DNA of 6,167 nt. It comes from Verrucomicrobiales bacterium (GTDB lineage: Bacteria; Verrucomicrobiota; Verrucomicrobiia; Limisphaerales; UBA1100). Of this stretch, positions 5,533 through 6,167 are shown in pieces (position 1 is the first letter of the stretch; every line of letters begins with the position of its first letter). The notes beneath the pieces are model-generated. The model did not search any database. It was not told the DNA's origin and saw only the letters and a list, made by a program, of their open reading frames with translations. A program made the position numbers and the translations under genes. The stretch lies in the NCBI GenBank assembly GCA_011523245.1, contig WTHG01000142.1, forward strand, positions 1 to 6,167, in the 5' to 3' direction.

Positions 5533-6167
5533 TAGTCCGATTCCATAACCATGTCGCGCGTGTAGTAGACGATGCGGCTGCAGTTCGGGCAATAATTGAT
5601 CTTGGAACCGGACTTGATCACGATCACATCGGCTTCTGGGAGCTTCATGTGACAGCCTCCACAGGCACCGTGGGCAATGCCTACCACGATGTTCGTGCCT
5701 TTGCGCACACGCAGACGCTCGTATTGCTTAAGCGTACTCGCTTCCACTTTACCAGCGGATTCGGCGCGTTGATCGGCCAATTCCTCCAGCTTGGCTTTAA
5801 GATTGGTTTCGCGCTCGTCAATTTCGCCCAACGCCCTAGCCTTTGCGTTATTGGCTTCATCCAGCTCTGTTTTGGCGGCTTGGCTTACCTCGGCATGGAT
5901 ATCAATTTCCTCCAGCACTTCAATCTCGCTGGTTTCCAAGTCCGAAATGGTCTCCTTGCAGGTCTCCTGCTGGCGTCCCAGTGCCTTATATTGTTCGTTG
6001 TCCTTAGTATCCATCTGCTGCCGAGCGTAGGTCCGGATCTTTTCCTGCTCGGCTTCGATCTCAACTTCCAGAGCGTTCTTACGAGCCTCTAATTCCTTTG
6101 CTTTTAGTTGAGCCGCCTCATGAGCCGTCTCGGCATCAGACGAGCGGCTGTTTACCTCTACTCGTTC
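5532..6167 (-). CDS. Coiled-coil C4-type zinc-ribbon protein (DUF164 family), 5' end missing
   Basis: The 211 C-terminal residues of a cytoplasmic protein whose start lies beyond the right edge; the frame is open to position 6167. Residues 1-145 of the visible part are rich in Glu, Lys, Ala and Gln in heptad-like spacing, forming a long coiled-coil hairpin with the family's turn near QQMDTKDNEQYKAL (50-63). The C-terminus is a zinc ribbon: Cys169-x2-Cys172 in GACGGCHMKLP, 20 residues, then Cys193-x2-Cys196 in YCPNCSRIVYY. Members are about 240 aa, so perhaps 25-40 residues are missing. The ATG at 6014 is internal, not the start, because the coiled coil continues upstream without a stop. The biochemical role is not firmly known; the fold suggests nucleic-acid or protein binding. 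Members often lie beside nif3, which would be upstream and is outside the window. It reads in the same direction as rnpB, 64 bases ahead of it. Confidence 0.92.
   Translation of the reverse strand, partial: ERVEVNSRSSDAETAHEAAQLKAKELEARKNALEVEIEAEQEKIRTYARQQMDTKDNEQYKALGRQQETCKETISDLETSEIEVLEEIDIHAEVSQAAKTELDEANNAKARALGEIDERETNLKAKLEELADQRAESAGKVEASTLKQYERLRVRKGTNIVVGIAHGACGGCHMKLPEADVIVIKSGSKINYCPNCSRIVYYTRDMVMESD

Overview
The window looks like a stretch of bacterial chromosome, most likely from a member of the Verrucomicrobiota (or the wider Planctomycetota-Verrucomicrobiota-Chlamydiota group). The clues are a Tat-exported DUF1501 protein (a family greatly expanded in those phyla), a ccsA/hemX-like gene joined to hemA and hemC, moderately high GC, and weak Shine-Dalgarno signals at most starts. 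This placement is inferred from gene content and was not tested by a search. There are no signs of mobile elements, CRISPR arrays, tRNAs or phage genes.

Layout. Positions 1-2131 (minus strand) hold a tightly packed haem operon read right to left: a CcsA/HemX-like membrane protein, glutamyl-tRNA reductase (hemA), then the start of porphobilinogen deaminase (hemC), which runs off the left edge. Each stop codon shares one base with the next start codon. Positions 2132-2220 are a short divergent intergenic region. Positions 2221-3702 (plus strand) encode a secreted GHL10/DUF187 glycosyl hydrolase-like protein. It meets tail-to-tail, with a 4-base CTAG overlap, a DUF1501 gene at 3699-5057 (minus strand). 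Positions 5077-5467 (minus strand) are the RNase P RNA gene rnpB, closed by a perfect 14-bp P1 helix. Positions 5532-6167 (minus strand) are the 3' part of a coiled-coil C4 zinc-ribbon protein (DUF164 type) that continues past the right edge.

How the genes fit together. The left block makes early tetrapyrrole intermediates (glutamyl-tRNA to glutamate-semialdehyde; porphobilinogen to hydroxymethylbilane), with a membrane protein of the haem-handling/cytochrome c maturation type in the same transcript. The middle glycosidase-like gene has no functional link to its neighbours that I can see. On the right, the zinc-ribbon gene, rnpB and DUF1501 all read the same way. DUF1501 starts only 19 bases after the end of rnpB, with no terminator between them, so it may lie on the RNase P RNA precursor.

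I do not see a new biological system here. The points most worth a second look are an RNase P RNA that appears to lack helix P18, a glutamyl-tRNA reductase without most of its C-terminal dimerisation domain, and the unusually close rnpB-DUF1501 junction.
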